This document shows positions 7,441 to 15,690 of a DNA stretch of 64,000 bases, piece after piece. Position numbers and translations under genes: made by a program. Under the pieces are notes generated by a model. The model saw only the letters and a program-made list of their open reading frames with translations, was not told the origin of the DNA and searched no databases. Origin of the DNA: Clostridiales bacterium 1_7_47FAA (lineage in GTDB: Bacteria > Bacillota > Clostridia > Lachnospirales > Lachnospiraceae); assembly GCA_000155435.1 (NCBI GenBank), contig DS990260.1, positions 1,979,831 to 2,043,830 on the forward strand, in the 5' to 3' direction. Each line of letters starts with the position of its first letter. The stretch's first letter is position 1.

Positions 7441-7633
7441 TCCAGCCACGCGGGCTTTTCCAAACCCCTACAGGTCTTTCCAAATTCCCGCAGGCTTTCC
7501 AGACCGATGCAGGCCTTTCCAAGCCTTCTCAGGCTATTCCAGACCCACGCAGGTTTTTCAAGATTCCCGCAGACTTTCCCAGGCCCACGCTGGCCTTTCC
7601 CAGCCTCTCACAGGCTTTCCCAGTCCCCGCAGG
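7441..7633. repeat. Degenerate 20-bp tandem repeat (minisatellite)
   Basis: About nine imperfect units with the minus-strand consensus CTGCGGGGGTCTGGAAAGGC, 19-24 bases each. The block starts 6 bases after the stop codon of the 7639-8409 gene and precedes the operon terminator. It is therefore probably a transcribed 3' untranslated region. All frames have been read through it; none looks like protein. Confidence 0.8.
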
Positions 7634-7638
7634 ATTCC

Positions 7639-8409
7639 TCAATACTGCCTCAACCCCCTGATACTGAGTTCAGCGCTCTCAAGCACATCAATCTTACTGT
7701 TATCCTGCTCTACAACGACCCATGAAAGCCCCAGCGCCTTTGCGCATGAGAGAATCCGCAGGTTATTCATGTTCCCGGTGCCGATGGCGCAGAATGTAGG
7801 CGCTTCCTCCCCATCATCCGAAACCGTGCCGCCAAGGCTCTCATAATCCTTGACGTGGATCATTTCAAGCCGGGATTTCTTCCCTTCCATGTAATCCACG
7901 GGATCCACCCCTGCGAAATAGGCCCAGAACGTATCCAGCTCCAACCCCACCGAATCATCCGCAGATAAAATGGAGTCCAGGACATAGCCGTTCCCGCCTG
8001 CATCCTCCTTGAATTCAAAATCATGGTTGTGGTACAGCAGGCGCACGCCGTATTTCCTGCCAAGGGCAATCAGATCCGGGATCATGTCCTTTATCTTCTG
8101 ATAGCCTTCCCCGGTACGAAGCCCGGGCGCCAGCCAGGGAATCGTCAGGCAGGGGATTCCGGCCTCCTTGGCATAGATGAATTCCCCCTCTGCATCCGCT
8201 TCCCACCGTTCCAGCTGGACATGGGAGTTGCACGCTTCAAGGTTGCAGCCGGCAAGCAGTTCCCTCATCTCGCCTGCAGCTATCCCCTGATAGCTGCAGA
8301 ATTCCACACCGTCATATCCCATGGCTGCAATTTTTTTAATTGTATCAATCAGTCCTTCTTTGGTTTTACATAAAGACTGGGCAGAGTATAACTGATATCC
8401 CATTTTCAT
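7639..8409 (-). CDS. Sugar phosphate isomerase/epimerase-like TIM-barrel protein
   Basis: 256 residues, AP-endonuclease-2-fold (xylose isomerase-like) TIM barrel. Candidate metal ligands sit in the usual order: Glu in GVEFCSYQG, His in CNSHV, His-x-His-like LYHNHDFEF, the Glu/Asp pair in VGLELDTFW, and His in IHVKDYE. Such proteins act on keto-sugars or inositol-like compounds with a divalent metal; several are epimerases, dehydratases or lyases of 3-keto-sugars. The start at 8409 follows AGGGGGAACC. It is last of the catabolic operon, 18 bases after the VOC gene. The closest relative within the operon is the 320-residue protein at 9444. The exact reaction cannot be read. Confidence 0.82.
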   Translation of the reverse strand: MKMGYQLYSAQSLCKTKEGLIDTIKKIAAMGYDGVEFCSYQGIAAGEMRELLAGCNLEACNSHVQLERWEADAEGEFIYAKEAGIPCLTIPWLAPGLRTGEGYQKIKDMIPDLIALGRKYGVRLLYHNHDFEFKEDAGGNGYVLDSILSADDSVGLELDTFWAYFAGVDPVDYMEGKKSRLEMIHVKDYESLGGTVSDDGEEAPTFCAIGTGNMNNLRILSCAKALGLSWVVVEQDNSKIDVLESAELSIRGLRQY

Positions 8410-8427
8410 GAGCCGGTTCCCCCTAAA

Positions 8428-8946
8428 TCAATCGTGGTCGTTTGCAACCTGAAGGCTGTTTTCCGTGTATTGCATTATCTCAATTTCATTTCCTTCCGGA
8501 TCCTGGACATAGAAGCCGTAGGAATTACACTGGCCAATGGTTCCCTCCTCGGCAAATGGCTTGGTAAAGGGTTCTTCCATCCACTCAGGACCGTGCCAGA
8601 GCGTAAGGCCCTTGTCCTCCAGTTCCTTTGCCGCCTGGAAAATATCCTCTACCAGCAGGCATACATGGTGGAATTCCTGGTTTTTGGTGTCGTTCCTGCC
8701 GATATAGGGCACGTTAAACAGCTCGATGAATTCCTTCGGGGCGATTTTCATATAGCTGATCCACTCATCCCCCGGCTTTGCTTCTAACGGATATCCCTTC
8801 TCCAGGTAGCCGTCGATGATGTCCTGCTCAAAATTGATGGTGAACAGCTTCTCAAGCCCCATTACCTCCTCATAAAACTTTACCATTTTAGGGTAATCAT
8901 TGCAACAGAATGTGCAGTGGCTCAATCGATTGATATATTTTCCCAT
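8428..8946 (-). CDS. VOC-superfamily (glyoxalase-like) protein 1
   Basis: 172 residues, two beta-alpha-beta-beta-beta modules. The first module begins RLSHCTFCCNDYPKMVKFYEEVMGL, the second EFHHVCLLVEDIFQAAKEL, and the end reads DPEGNEIEIMQYTENSLQ. His10, a His in EFHHV and Glu in NEIEIMQ are candidate metal ligands. VOC proteins catalyse isomerisations, epimerisations or ring opening on vicinal oxygen groups; the substrate is unknown. It is paired with a second VOC gene 17 bases upstream. Both end in nearly the same SLQV/IVND tail (SLQVANDHD against SLQIVNDKEL), indicating an old tandem duplication. They may form a heterodimer. Confidence 0.82.
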   Translation of the reverse strand: MGKYINRLSHCTFCCNDYPKMVKFYEEVMGLEKLFTINFEQDIIDGYLEKGYPLEAKPGDEWISYMKIAPKEFIELFNVPYIGRNDTKNQEFHHVCLLVEDIFQAAKELEDKGLTLWHGPEWMEEPFTKPFAEEGTIGQCNSYGFYVQDPEGNEIEIMQYTENSLQVANDHD

Positions 8947-8963
8947 TTTCTTTTCCTCCCGTT

Positions 8964-9425
8964 TTATAATTCCTTGTCATTTACAATCTGCAGGCTGTCA
9001 GGTGTGAATTCCATTAATTCCCACTCCCCGCCCTCAGGGTCAAACACGAACATACAGTGGCTCTTGCAGAGTCCCACGGAATCATCCGGCGTACGTCCCA
9101 CCGGAAGGCCTTTTCCTTCCTCCAGGTCCTTTACCGCTGCAAAACGGTCATTCACCTCAAAGCATACATGATAGTGGGAGCGCTCACAGCGCTTCTTTGT
9201 GCCGTCGTAATAGTCCAGACGGTCAGACGGGATTTCCGGGATTATCTCTATGTACTGTCCCGGCGCCACACGGAAATAGGAAATCCATGTCTCCCCGTGT
9301 TCATTGATTAAGTCAAATGCCTTCCTGAATCCCATTGTCTCCGTAAAAAATTCTTCCAGCTTTTCCAGATTGTTCTCCCTGCAGCGAAGCGCCACATGAC
9401 CAAGTCCCTTGTATTTGATTGCCAT
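8964..9425 (-). CDS. VOC-superfamily (glyoxalase-like) protein 2
   Basis: 153 residues, paralogue of the VOC protein at 8428-8946. The first module starts GLGHVALRCRENNLEKLEEFFTETMGF, the second SHYHVCFEVNDRFAAVKDLEE, and the C-terminus reads DPEGGEWELMEFTPDSLQIV. The metal-binding His/Glu set (GHVAL, HYHVC, EWELM) appears kept, so an active metalloenzyme is plausible. The ATG follows GGAGAGAGATT. It lies between the two TIM-barrel genes in one operon and so probably acts on an intermediate of the same pathway. No specific substrate is supported. Confidence 0.82.
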   Translation of the reverse strand: MAIKYKGLGHVALRCRENNLEKLEEFFTETMGFRKAFDLINEHGETWISYFRVAPGQYIEIIPEIPSDRLDYYDGTKKRCERSHYHVCFEVNDRFAAVKDLEEGKGLPVGRTPDDSVGLCKSHCMFVFDPEGGEWELMEFTPDSLQIVNDKEL

Positions 9426-9443
9426 AATCTCTCTCCTTTTCTT

Positions 9444-10406
9444 TTATGCCCACCACATTTGTGCAGGTTCTTCTTCTATAATGATATCCTGTAAGAATTG
9501 AACTGCCTTTTCCAAGCCTTCCTTTACCGACATAAGGCTGTCCTCATGTTCAATGGATACCACCCCGTCATATCCCGTCATCCGGAGCGCGGATATGATA
9601 TCCTTCCAGGTCTGGCTGTCATGTCCGTAACCAACGGTCCTGAAAAGCCAGCTCCTGTTAATCTCGTCCCCATATGGTTTCGTGTCCAGGACTCCTGTCC
9701 TGGCCGTATTCCCCTTGTCAATCCGGCAGTCCTTGGCATGCACGTAATGGATGGCATCGCCCAGTTCCCGGATGGCGGATACCGCATCCATCCCCTGCCA
9801 GAACAGATGGCTGGGGTCGAAGTTGGCCCCTATCACATCATCGGTGGCCTCCCTCAGGCGCAGCATGGTTTCCGTATTGTAAACGCAGAAGCCGGGATGC
9901 ATTTCAATGGCAACCTTTACCCCTGCGCGCTTTGCAATGGCCGCCGCTTCCTTCCAGTAAGGTACCAGCTTTTCATTCCACTGGTAGTCCAGCACTTTCA
10001 TGAAATCCTCCGGCCAGGGGCAGGTAACCCAGTTAGGGTAGTGGGACCCGTCCGAATCGCCCGGGCAGCCGGAAAATGTCACGATGGTGTCCACCCCCAG
10101 CTCCTGTGCCAGGGCCACGGTATCCACAAATGCCTTATGGTCCGCTGCCGCTATCTTCTTATCCGGATGAATGGGATTGCCATGACAGGATAAAGCAGAT
10201 ATCACCATGCCGTTCTCTTCCAGAAGCTGTTTTAATTCCTTGATTTTATCCGGGTTTCCCAGGAATACATCCGGATTGCAGTGCGCGCTGTTCGTCACCC
10301 TGCTGGTTCCCAGTTCCACCGCCTTCACGCCCAGGCCGTGCAGATAAGGAAGCACGTCCTTTAATGGCTGGGATGCAAATGGTACTGTTAATGTTCCGAT
10401 TTTCAT
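9444..10406 (-). CDS. Sugar phosphate isomerase/epimerase-like TIM-barrel protein (large)
   Basis: 320 residues, AP-endonuclease-2-fold barrel longer than its operon partner. Likely metal site: Glu in VKAVELGTS, His in ALSCHGNPIH, Glu in VAIEMHPGF, Asp/His in GANFDPSHLFW, His in IHYVHAKDC and Glu in VSIEHED. The GANFDPSHLFWQGMD and IHYVHAKD blocks are common in proteins encoded beside Gfo/Idh/MocA oxidoreductases, as here (134 bases upstream). In known pathways such pairs interconvert keto-sugars or cleave 3-keto-glycosides. An AGAGAGGAG site precedes the ATG. The reaction remains inferred. Confidence 0.85.
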   Translation of the reverse strand: MKIGTLTVPFASQPLKDVLPYLHGLGVKAVELGTSRVTNSAHCNPDVFLGNPDKIKELKQLLEENGMVISALSCHGNPIHPDKKIAAADHKAFVDTVALAQELGVDTIVTFSGCPGDSDGSHYPNWVTCPWPEDFMKVLDYQWNEKLVPYWKEAAAIAKRAGVKVAIEMHPGFCVYNTETMLRLREATDDVIGANFDPSHLFWQGMDAVSAIRELGDAIHYVHAKDCRIDKGNTARTGVLDTKPYGDEINRSWLFRTVGYGHDSQTWKDIISALRMTGYDGVVSIEHEDSLMSVKEGLEKAVQFLQDIIIEEEPAQMWWA

Positions 10407-10473
10407 ACTAAAACTCCTCTCTCACGGAGCCTCCGCCGCAGAAGGCTGCTCCGAATACTCCTATTACCATCTT

Positions 10474-10526
10474 GGGCAGATAACGGTGAGGACAGGGCCT
10501 GATATCTGCCCGAGGCCATATCAGGC
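10474..10526. other. Two overlapping, mutually exclusive hairpins inside the operon
   Basis: GGGCAGATA (10474-10482) pairs with TATCTGCCC (10503-10511). Alternatively GCCTGATAT (10497-10505) pairs with ATATCAGGC (10518-10526). The arms share bases 10503-10505, so only one can form at a time. It lies in the 134-base gap between the oxidoreductase and the large TIM-barrel gene and has no T-run. It may be an RNA processing or attenuation element. Confidence 0.5.
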
Positions 10527-10540
10527 GGTCCGCCCGTGAT

Positions 10541-11686
10541 TTACAGCGTTACCCAGCCGCCGTTTTTTGCGCTTTCCATGCAGGCGTTCACCAGCTTCAT
10601 GATCTGCACCCCGTCTGCAAAGGTTGCATAGGTCTGTCCGGTCTGGGAGAATGTCCCCCGTTCAATTGAAGTGTAGAACTCCCGGATTCCATTTCTCAGC
10701 GCATCACTCCATGCAACCGGATGTCCGCCCGGAAGGGTGGCATACCTTACCGCGTCCCCGGAAAGCGCTGCCGGTGATGACCGGATGATCTGCACTCCGT
10801 TTTCCCTGGTGCCGATGGACAGTACATCCGGGCTTTGCTGCTGCCATTCCATGGAACACCGTTCCCCAGAAATTTCCAGACGCAGGTCATTGAGATGACC
10901 GCCGCTTACTTGGGACAGGTTCAGGTTCCCCAGCGTCCCATCCTCAAACCTTACCAGGATGAACGCCGCGTCCTCTGACGTGACAGGGACCAGTTCATAC
11001 CCATCTTCCTCCACGCTGGCAAATGTCTCCACCTGCCTGTCAGGCTTCTTCCTAAAGGGATGGACGGTCATAAGCTCCGCCCGCACCGCCGTGATTTTCT
11101 TACCCAGAGCATACTGGGCCGTGTCGAACCAATGGCTTCCGATATCGGCCACGGTCCTGGAGTTTCCGCCCATGTCAGACGTAAGCCTCCAGTTATAATC
11201 CGTATCAAGCATCATCCAGTCCTGGGTATACTGCCCTGTCACATGGAAGATACGTCCAACGGAACCATTGTTCACCCGTTCCTTCATCTCCTGGACAATG
11301 GCATTGTTCCTGTAATTAAAGTTCACGCCTGCGGCCACATGGTTCTTTTCGGCAACCGCCACAAGCTCCTGACCCTGTTCCACCGTGATTGCCAGGGGTT
11401 TCTCACAGTATATGTGGATTCCCTTCTCCATCACATATTTATTAATATCGTAGTGCAGGCCGTTGGGCGTGCAGTTATGTACCACATCCGGATGGATTTC
11501 GTCTATCATCTGTCTGTAATCCGTGTAAATGCGCCCTACCCCTAATTCCGCCGCCTTTGCTTTAAGCGCTTCTTCATTGGAGTCCACCAGGGCCGCCACT
11601 TCATTGCCCGGTATCCTGCGGACCGCCTCCACATGCTGCTGTCCGGTGAATCCGGTTGCAATTACCGCTACTTTCCGTTTATCCAT
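10541..11686 (-). CDS. Gfo/Idh/MocA-family NAD(P)-dependent oxidoreductase
   Basis: 381 residues. The N-terminal Rossmann fold starts KVAVIATGFTGQQHVEAVRRI; the family motif EKP occurs in IYCEKPLAITVEQG; the C-terminal substrate domain has ADIGSHWFDTAQY, with the catalytic His region. Members oxidise a sugar or inositol hydroxyl, often at C3, or reduce the keto product. It is cytoplasmic. The gene sits between the ABC importer and the isomerase/VOC genes and probably performs the first oxidation of the imported compound. GGAAAGG lies before the ATG. The substrate cannot be read from sequence. Confidence 0.85.
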   Translation of the reverse strand: MDKRKVAVIATGFTGQQHVEAVRRIPGNEVAALVDSNEEALKAKAAELGVGRIYTDYRQMIDEIHPDVVHNCTPNGLHYDINKYVMEKGIHIYCEKPLAITVEQGQELVAVAEKNHVAAGVNFNYRNNAIVQEMKERVNNGSVGRIFHVTGQYTQDWMMLDTDYNWRLTSDMGGNSRTVADIGSHWFDTAQYALGKKITAVRAELMTVHPFRKKPDRQVETFASVEEDGYELVPVTSEDAAFILVRFEDGTLGNLNLSQVSGGHLNDLRLEISGERCSMEWQQQSPDVLSIGTRENGVQIIRSSPAALSGDAVRYATLPGGHPVAWSDALRNGIREFYTSIERGTFSQTGQTYATFADGVQIMKLVNACMESAKNGGWVTL

Positions 11687-11735
11687 ATTGATTTCCTTTC
11701 CCTATTACTTAGGAATTTACGCAATGCCGTACTAA

Positions 11736-12734
11736 TTACGCCATCTTCGCCTTACTCATCCTGTCTGCCAGTTTTGTGGACATCACATCAAGGATAATTG
11801 CAAGAAGGATCATCACGCCTTTTGCTACCAGCTGCCAGTTTGAATCCACTCCCAGCAGGTTCAGGCCGTTGTTGATGACGCCTACAATCATACATCCGAA
11901 GATAGTTCCCACCACGTTGGCGCTTCCGCCTGAAAGAGGGGTTCCGCCGATGACAACAGCTGCAATGGCGTCCAATTCCGTGTTCTGTCCTGCCGCTACC
12001 TGGGCAGAGGCGGAACGTGCCGTCAGCACAGTGGCTGCAATGGCGATATATACCCCCATTACGGCGTACACGCCCCAGCGCACCCTTGCGATATTAATAC
12101 CGGAAAGCCTTGCCGCCTCCGGGTTTCCTCCCATTGCCAGCGCATAGCGGCCGAACTTAGTCTTATTCAGGATGAATACCATGATGAACACCATTCCCAG
12201 CATGATATATACCGGAATGGGGATTCCCAGCCAGTAGCCCTGTCCGATTACAATGAACTCCTGAGGCAGGTTGGAAACCGGAACCATTTTCGTTACCAGA
12301 TAGGTGGCGCCTTTGAATGCGGACATGGTCGCCAGGGTCACGATGAACGGAGGCAGGTCAAATGCAGTGATGATTGTGGCACTGATCGTGCCGCAGGCAA
12401 CGCCTGCCACGCAGGCCCCCAGCACAGCCACCGGAATCGGAACGCCCGCCACCAGGAATTTTCCAAGGATCACCCCTACCAGACCTACCATGCAGCCAAC
12501 CGCCAGGTCGATGTGGCCGGAGCTTAAAAGCAGCGTATAGCCGGCTGATAAAATAACACTGTATGCCACCTGACGGATCAGGTTCCTCAAGTTGCCTCCG
12601 CTGGTGAAGATTCCGTTTGTGCCAATTGCCATCAATATAAACAGGATGATCAGAATGACCAGCGCCTTATTATCCATTACGAATTTCCCGATGGGGGTAT
12701 CCAGCAAAGTGTCTTTTTTCTTTGTCTTATCCAT
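11736..12734 (-). CDS. Sugar ABC transporter permease (CUT2/RbsC-like)
   Basis: 332 residues, membrane channel of a ribose/xylose-class importer with about eight to ten hydrophobic segments. TLLLSSGHIDLAVGCMVG and IGGTPLSGGSANVVGTIFG are family hallmarks. The start at 12734 follows GGAGAAAGGATTGG; a longer frame to 12827 overlaps the ATPase gene and has no ribosome site. It works with the ATPase at 12761 and binding protein at 14337. Only one permease gene is present, so it presumably forms a homodimer. Substrate unknown. Confidence 0.85.
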   Translation of the reverse strand: MDKTKKKDTLLDTPIGKFVMDNKALVILIILFILMAIGTNGIFTSGGNLRNLIRQVAYSVILSAGYTLLLSSGHIDLAVGCMVGLVGVILGKFLVAGVPIPVAVLGACVAGVACGTISATIITAFDLPPFIVTLATMSAFKGATYLVTKMVPVSNLPQEFIVIGQGYWLGIPIPVYIMLGMVFIMVFILNKTKFGRYALAMGGNPEAARLSGINIARVRWGVYAVMGVYIAIAATVLTARSASAQVAAGQNTELDAIAAVVIGGTPLSGGSANVVGTIFGCMIVGVINNGLNLLGVDSNWQLVAKGVMILLAIILDVMSTKLADRMSKAKMA

Positions 12735-12760
12735 TTTTCCAATCCTTTCTCCGTATATAA

Positions 12761-14266
12761 TTAAGCCTGGGATGCTCCGAATGCATGGGTTATCAGGCTT
12801 TCCTGGGTTGCCTCCGCCCGGTCGCATTCACAGACCACCCGTCCGTGGCGGATTACCAGGATCCGGTCGCTCATCCCCAGGATTTCCGGAAGCTCCGAGG
12901 AAATCATGATGATGGCCATGCCTTTTCCTGCCAGCGTGCTGAGAAGCTTATGGATTTCCGACTTGGAACCCACATCGATGCCCCTGGTAGGCTCATCCAC
13001 GATCAGTACCTTAGGCTCTGTCAGCAGCCATCTGCCAATCAGGACCTTCTGCTGGTTGCCGCCGGAGAGCTGGCTGATCAGCTGTTTTTCAGAGGAACAT
13101 TTGACCGCCATCATATCCCGGTTTTCCTCAAACACTTCCCGTTCCTTTTTGCTGTCAATCACACCCATTTTATTGCAAAGCCTGCCCAGCACCGCAATGG
13201 TGGTGTTGGCCTTGACGGAAAGGGCATATATGGATCCCGACCGCATACGGTCTTCCGTCAGCATGGCCAGGCCGTTGTCCAGGGCGTCCTTTGGATTCCT
13301 TATACGCACCTGTCTTCCGTCTATAAAGACCTCGCCGGAATCCTTTGGGTCGCTGCCGAACACGGCGCGCATGATTTCCGACCGCCCGGCTCCCACCAGA
13401 CCGCTGATTCCCAGGATTTCCCCCCTGCGGACAGAGAAATTAATATCCTTAAACACACCGATACGGTTAAAGTTCTTCACTTCCAGGACAACATCGCCAA
13501 TCTCTGCCGTCTGCTTCGGGAACAGGTTGGTGATATCGCGTCCCGCAATCATATTGACCAGTTCAGGCTGCGTGATGTCCGTACAGTCCCTGGTAGCTAT
13601 GTACTGACCGTCCCGGTATACGGATACACGGTCGCATATGTCGAATATTTCTTCCAGTTTATGGGATATGAAAATAATGGATACGCCCTTCCTGGATAAA
13701 TCCGCTACAATCCGGTAAAGCGTCTTAACCTCGTCATCCGCCAAAGCCGAAGTGGGTTCATCCATGATAATCACATCTGCGCCATAGGAGGTTGCACGGA
13801 TCAGCTCTACCATCTGCATCTGCGCCACCGACAGATTCTTCACCAGGGCCTTGATATCCAGCTTGATATCCAGTTGTTTCAACAGTTCTTCCGTCTTTTC
13901 ATACCTGGCCTTTTTGTGGATCATGCCCGCCTTCATGAACTGGTTTTCCCGGCCCAGCCAGATATTCTCCGTTACATCCATGGTGGGGATCAGGCTTATC
14001 TCCTGGTGGATCATTGCAATTCCGGAATGCAGCGCATCCAGGGGACTGGTAAAATTCACCTTTTTCCCTTTATAAGTCACCGTGCCCTCCTCCGGGGTGT
14101 AGATTCCCAGGAGAACCTTCATAAGAGTAGACTTTCCGGCTCCATTTTCGCCAATGACCGCATGCACCTCCCCTTTCCGAAGCTCCAGGTCCACTTTATC
14201 CAGTGCCCTGACGCCGGGAAACAGCTTGGTGATTCCTTCCATTTTTAAAATTATCTCTTGACTCAT
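12761..14266 (-). CDS. Sugar ABC transporter ATP-binding protein (RbsA/MglA-like)
   Basis: 501 residues with duplicated ABC domains. The first half has Walker A GENGAGKST, signature LSVAQMQ and Walker B VIIMDEPTSAL. The second half has degenerate GLVGAGRSE, signature LSGGNQQKVLIGR and Walker B VLIVDEPTRGID. This is the usual CUT2 architecture. It energises import through the permease 26 bases downstream. The ATG follows GATGAGGTAG. It resembles lsrA at 354-1877 but belongs to a separate transporter with its own binding protein. Confidence 0.87.
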   Translation of the reverse strand: MSQEIILKMEGITKLFPGVRALDKVDLELRKGEVHAVIGENGAGKSTLMKVLLGIYTPEEGTVTYKGKKVNFTSPLDALHSGIAMIHQEISLIPTMDVTENIWLGRENQFMKAGMIHKKARYEKTEELLKQLDIKLDIKALVKNLSVAQMQMVELIRATSYGADVIIMDEPTSALADDEVKTLYRIVADLSRKGVSIIFISHKLEEIFDICDRVSVYRDGQYIATRDCTDITQPELVNMIAGRDITNLFPKQTAEIGDVVLEVKNFNRIGVFKDINFSVRRGEILGISGLVGAGRSEIMRAVFGSDPKDSGEVFIDGRQVRIRNPKDALDNGLAMLTEDRMRSGSIYALSVKANTTIAVLGRLCNKMGVIDSKKEREVFEENRDMMAVKCSSEKQLISQLSGGNQQKVLIGRWLLTEPKVLIVDEPTRGIDVGSKSEIHKLLSTLAGKGMAIIMISSELPEILGMSDRILVIRHGRVVCECDRAEATQESLITHAFGASQA

Positions 14267-14336
14267 ATATCTACCTCATCTCAAGCGCCGATTATCAGTA
14301 AAGAAAGGGCGGGCTGTAACCGCCCTCTTGACATCC

Positions 14337-15371
14337 TTAATTCATATTCATGTATTCGTCAATGTTTTCGCTGGTCAGTACCACCAGGCCGTCCTCGCCT
14401 GCCGTGGCAAAAGAATCCGTAAATGTACCGTCAATCGCGCCTATGCAGATATCCAGGCGTACGCCCTCAATCTTTTCCTGGTCCGCCAGGACAGTCATTG
14501 TCTGGTTGCCAAGCTTAATCTGTTCACGTCCGATTTTTGTCCCGTCAACGCCCATTGTAAGGAAACCGCTCTTGCCCTGTGCGATAAGCGCATTGCACAC
14601 CCCAAGGGTCATATCATCGGATGCAGTGGAAACAGCGTTCATCTCCGGATATCTCATGAGCCAGTCTTCCGTGATGTTAGTGGCCTTGTCCGTGCTCCAG
14701 TCCGCGTACTGGGAATCCAGGACCTTCACACGGTCCGGCATCTCCTCTGCCAGCTCCAGCACATCCTGATTCCTCTTAAGCTGCTCTGTCTGGGATGCAA
14801 TTCCATAAATCAGGCCGAAGTTAAGGACCGTATCCGGATTCTCATCCAGATAATTAAGGATGAACTTCTTTTTCATCTCCTTAATGGAATCCTCATCCAT
14901 GCCGCGGAAGGAAATATCCACGCTTTCATCTTCCGTGCCGCGCTCTCCCATGGTTATGATGCCGGCTGCCTTTGCTGCCTGGAATGCCGGGATTGCGCCG
15001 CTGGTGTCAACTTCACTTATAATAAGGATGTCCGGGTTCTGTACAATCAGAGATTCCACATCGGCAAGCTGCTTATCCTGGCTGGCCTGCGCGTCGGTGG
15101 TGATGATTTCAATGGCAACATCGGGATGTTCCGCCATATAGGCGTCCGCCTCAGCCTGAAACGCAATCATGCTCCGTTTATTATTTTCATCCAGGTTTGA
15201 AAATGATTTTGCTATCTTATAAACCTTTTTCCCATCATCCGCAGCCTGTTCCCCGCTGGCAGTGCTGCTCTTGCCTGTTGTACCGGCAACCGCGTTTCCT
15301 TTGTCTCCTCCGCACCCTGCAAGGGATACCACCATTGCTGCTGTCAATAACATTGCTGCTGCTTTCTTCAT
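14337..15371 (-). CDS. Sugar-binding lipoprotein of the ABC importer
   Basis: 344 residues. A lipoprotein signal (MKKAAAMLLTAAMVVSLAGC) has its lipobox at LAGC, Cys20, so the protein is anchored on the outer face of the membrane. The rest is a periplasmic-binding-protein-1 fold with IITTDAQASQDKQLADVESLI and an ISEVDTSGA segment, as in RbsB-like proteins. It captures the substrate for the permease and ATPase encoded downstream. AGGAGG lies 8 bases before the ATG. First gene of the catabolic operon, driven by the promoter at 15472-15500. Confidence 0.87.
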   Translation of the reverse strand: MKKAAAMLLTAAMVVSLAGCGGDKGNAVAGTTGKSSTASGEQAADDGKKVYKIAKSFSNLDENNKRSMIAFQAEADAYMAEHPDVAIEIITTDAQASQDKQLADVESLIVQNPDILIISEVDTSGAIPAFQAAKAAGIITMGERGTEDESVDISFRGMDEDSIKEMKKKFILNYLDENPDTVLNFGLIYGIASQTEQLKRNQDVLELAEEMPDRVKVLDSQYADWSTDKATNITEDWLMRYPEMNAVSTASDDMTLGVCNALIAQGKSGFLTMGVDGTKIGREQIKLGNQTMTVLADQEKIEGVRLDICIGAIDGTFTDSFATAGEDGLVVLTSENIDEYMNMN

Positions 15372-15471
15372 TACTAAATCCTCCTCATAATTATATAAGT
15401 TTTATAACAGCCTTGCCGCCAACCATGTGATTGCGGTTTGTTTCATTCGTTTCATCGCTGTTTCTGAAATA

Positions 15472-15500
15472 ATCATAATCCTTTCAGGAAAACTTGTCAA
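15472..15500 (-). promoter_or_regulatory. Promoter of the catabolic operon
   Basis: Minus-strand TTGACA (15495-15500), 17-base spacer, TATGAT (15472-15477). The 319-base divergent region 15372-15690 also serves the LacI gene. A GCGTTGACAAG stretch with a central CG overlaps the -35 box and is a weak candidate operator. No clear second copy was found. Confidence 0.65.
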
Positions 15501-15690
15501 CGCTTTTGTAATTTTTTGTGATTGTGCATAATTTAACATTTTTTTATTGTGCAATATGCACATTTTATTCCCACTGAAAATATTTTTCACTGAAATATAT
15601 TGATTTTTTTCAGAAAACCGATTATAGTTGAACTAGAAACATAAATAATATTGTTTTTTTCTGAAAATCATTTGGAATTGGAGCAGTGCC

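Noticed and set aside
12785-13699. 304-codon plus-strand open frame opposite the ABC ATPase
   Set aside because: Antisense shadow; no start signal and no recognisable domain.
14328-15200. 290-codon plus-strand open frame opposite the sugar-binding lipoprotein
   Set aside because: Antisense shadow of a well-supported gene; no ribosome site, Cys/His-rich composition with no family.
15402-15590. 62-codon minus-strand frame in the divergent LacI/importer region
   Set aside because: It spans the importer promoter and leader; AT-rich composition, no ribosome site.
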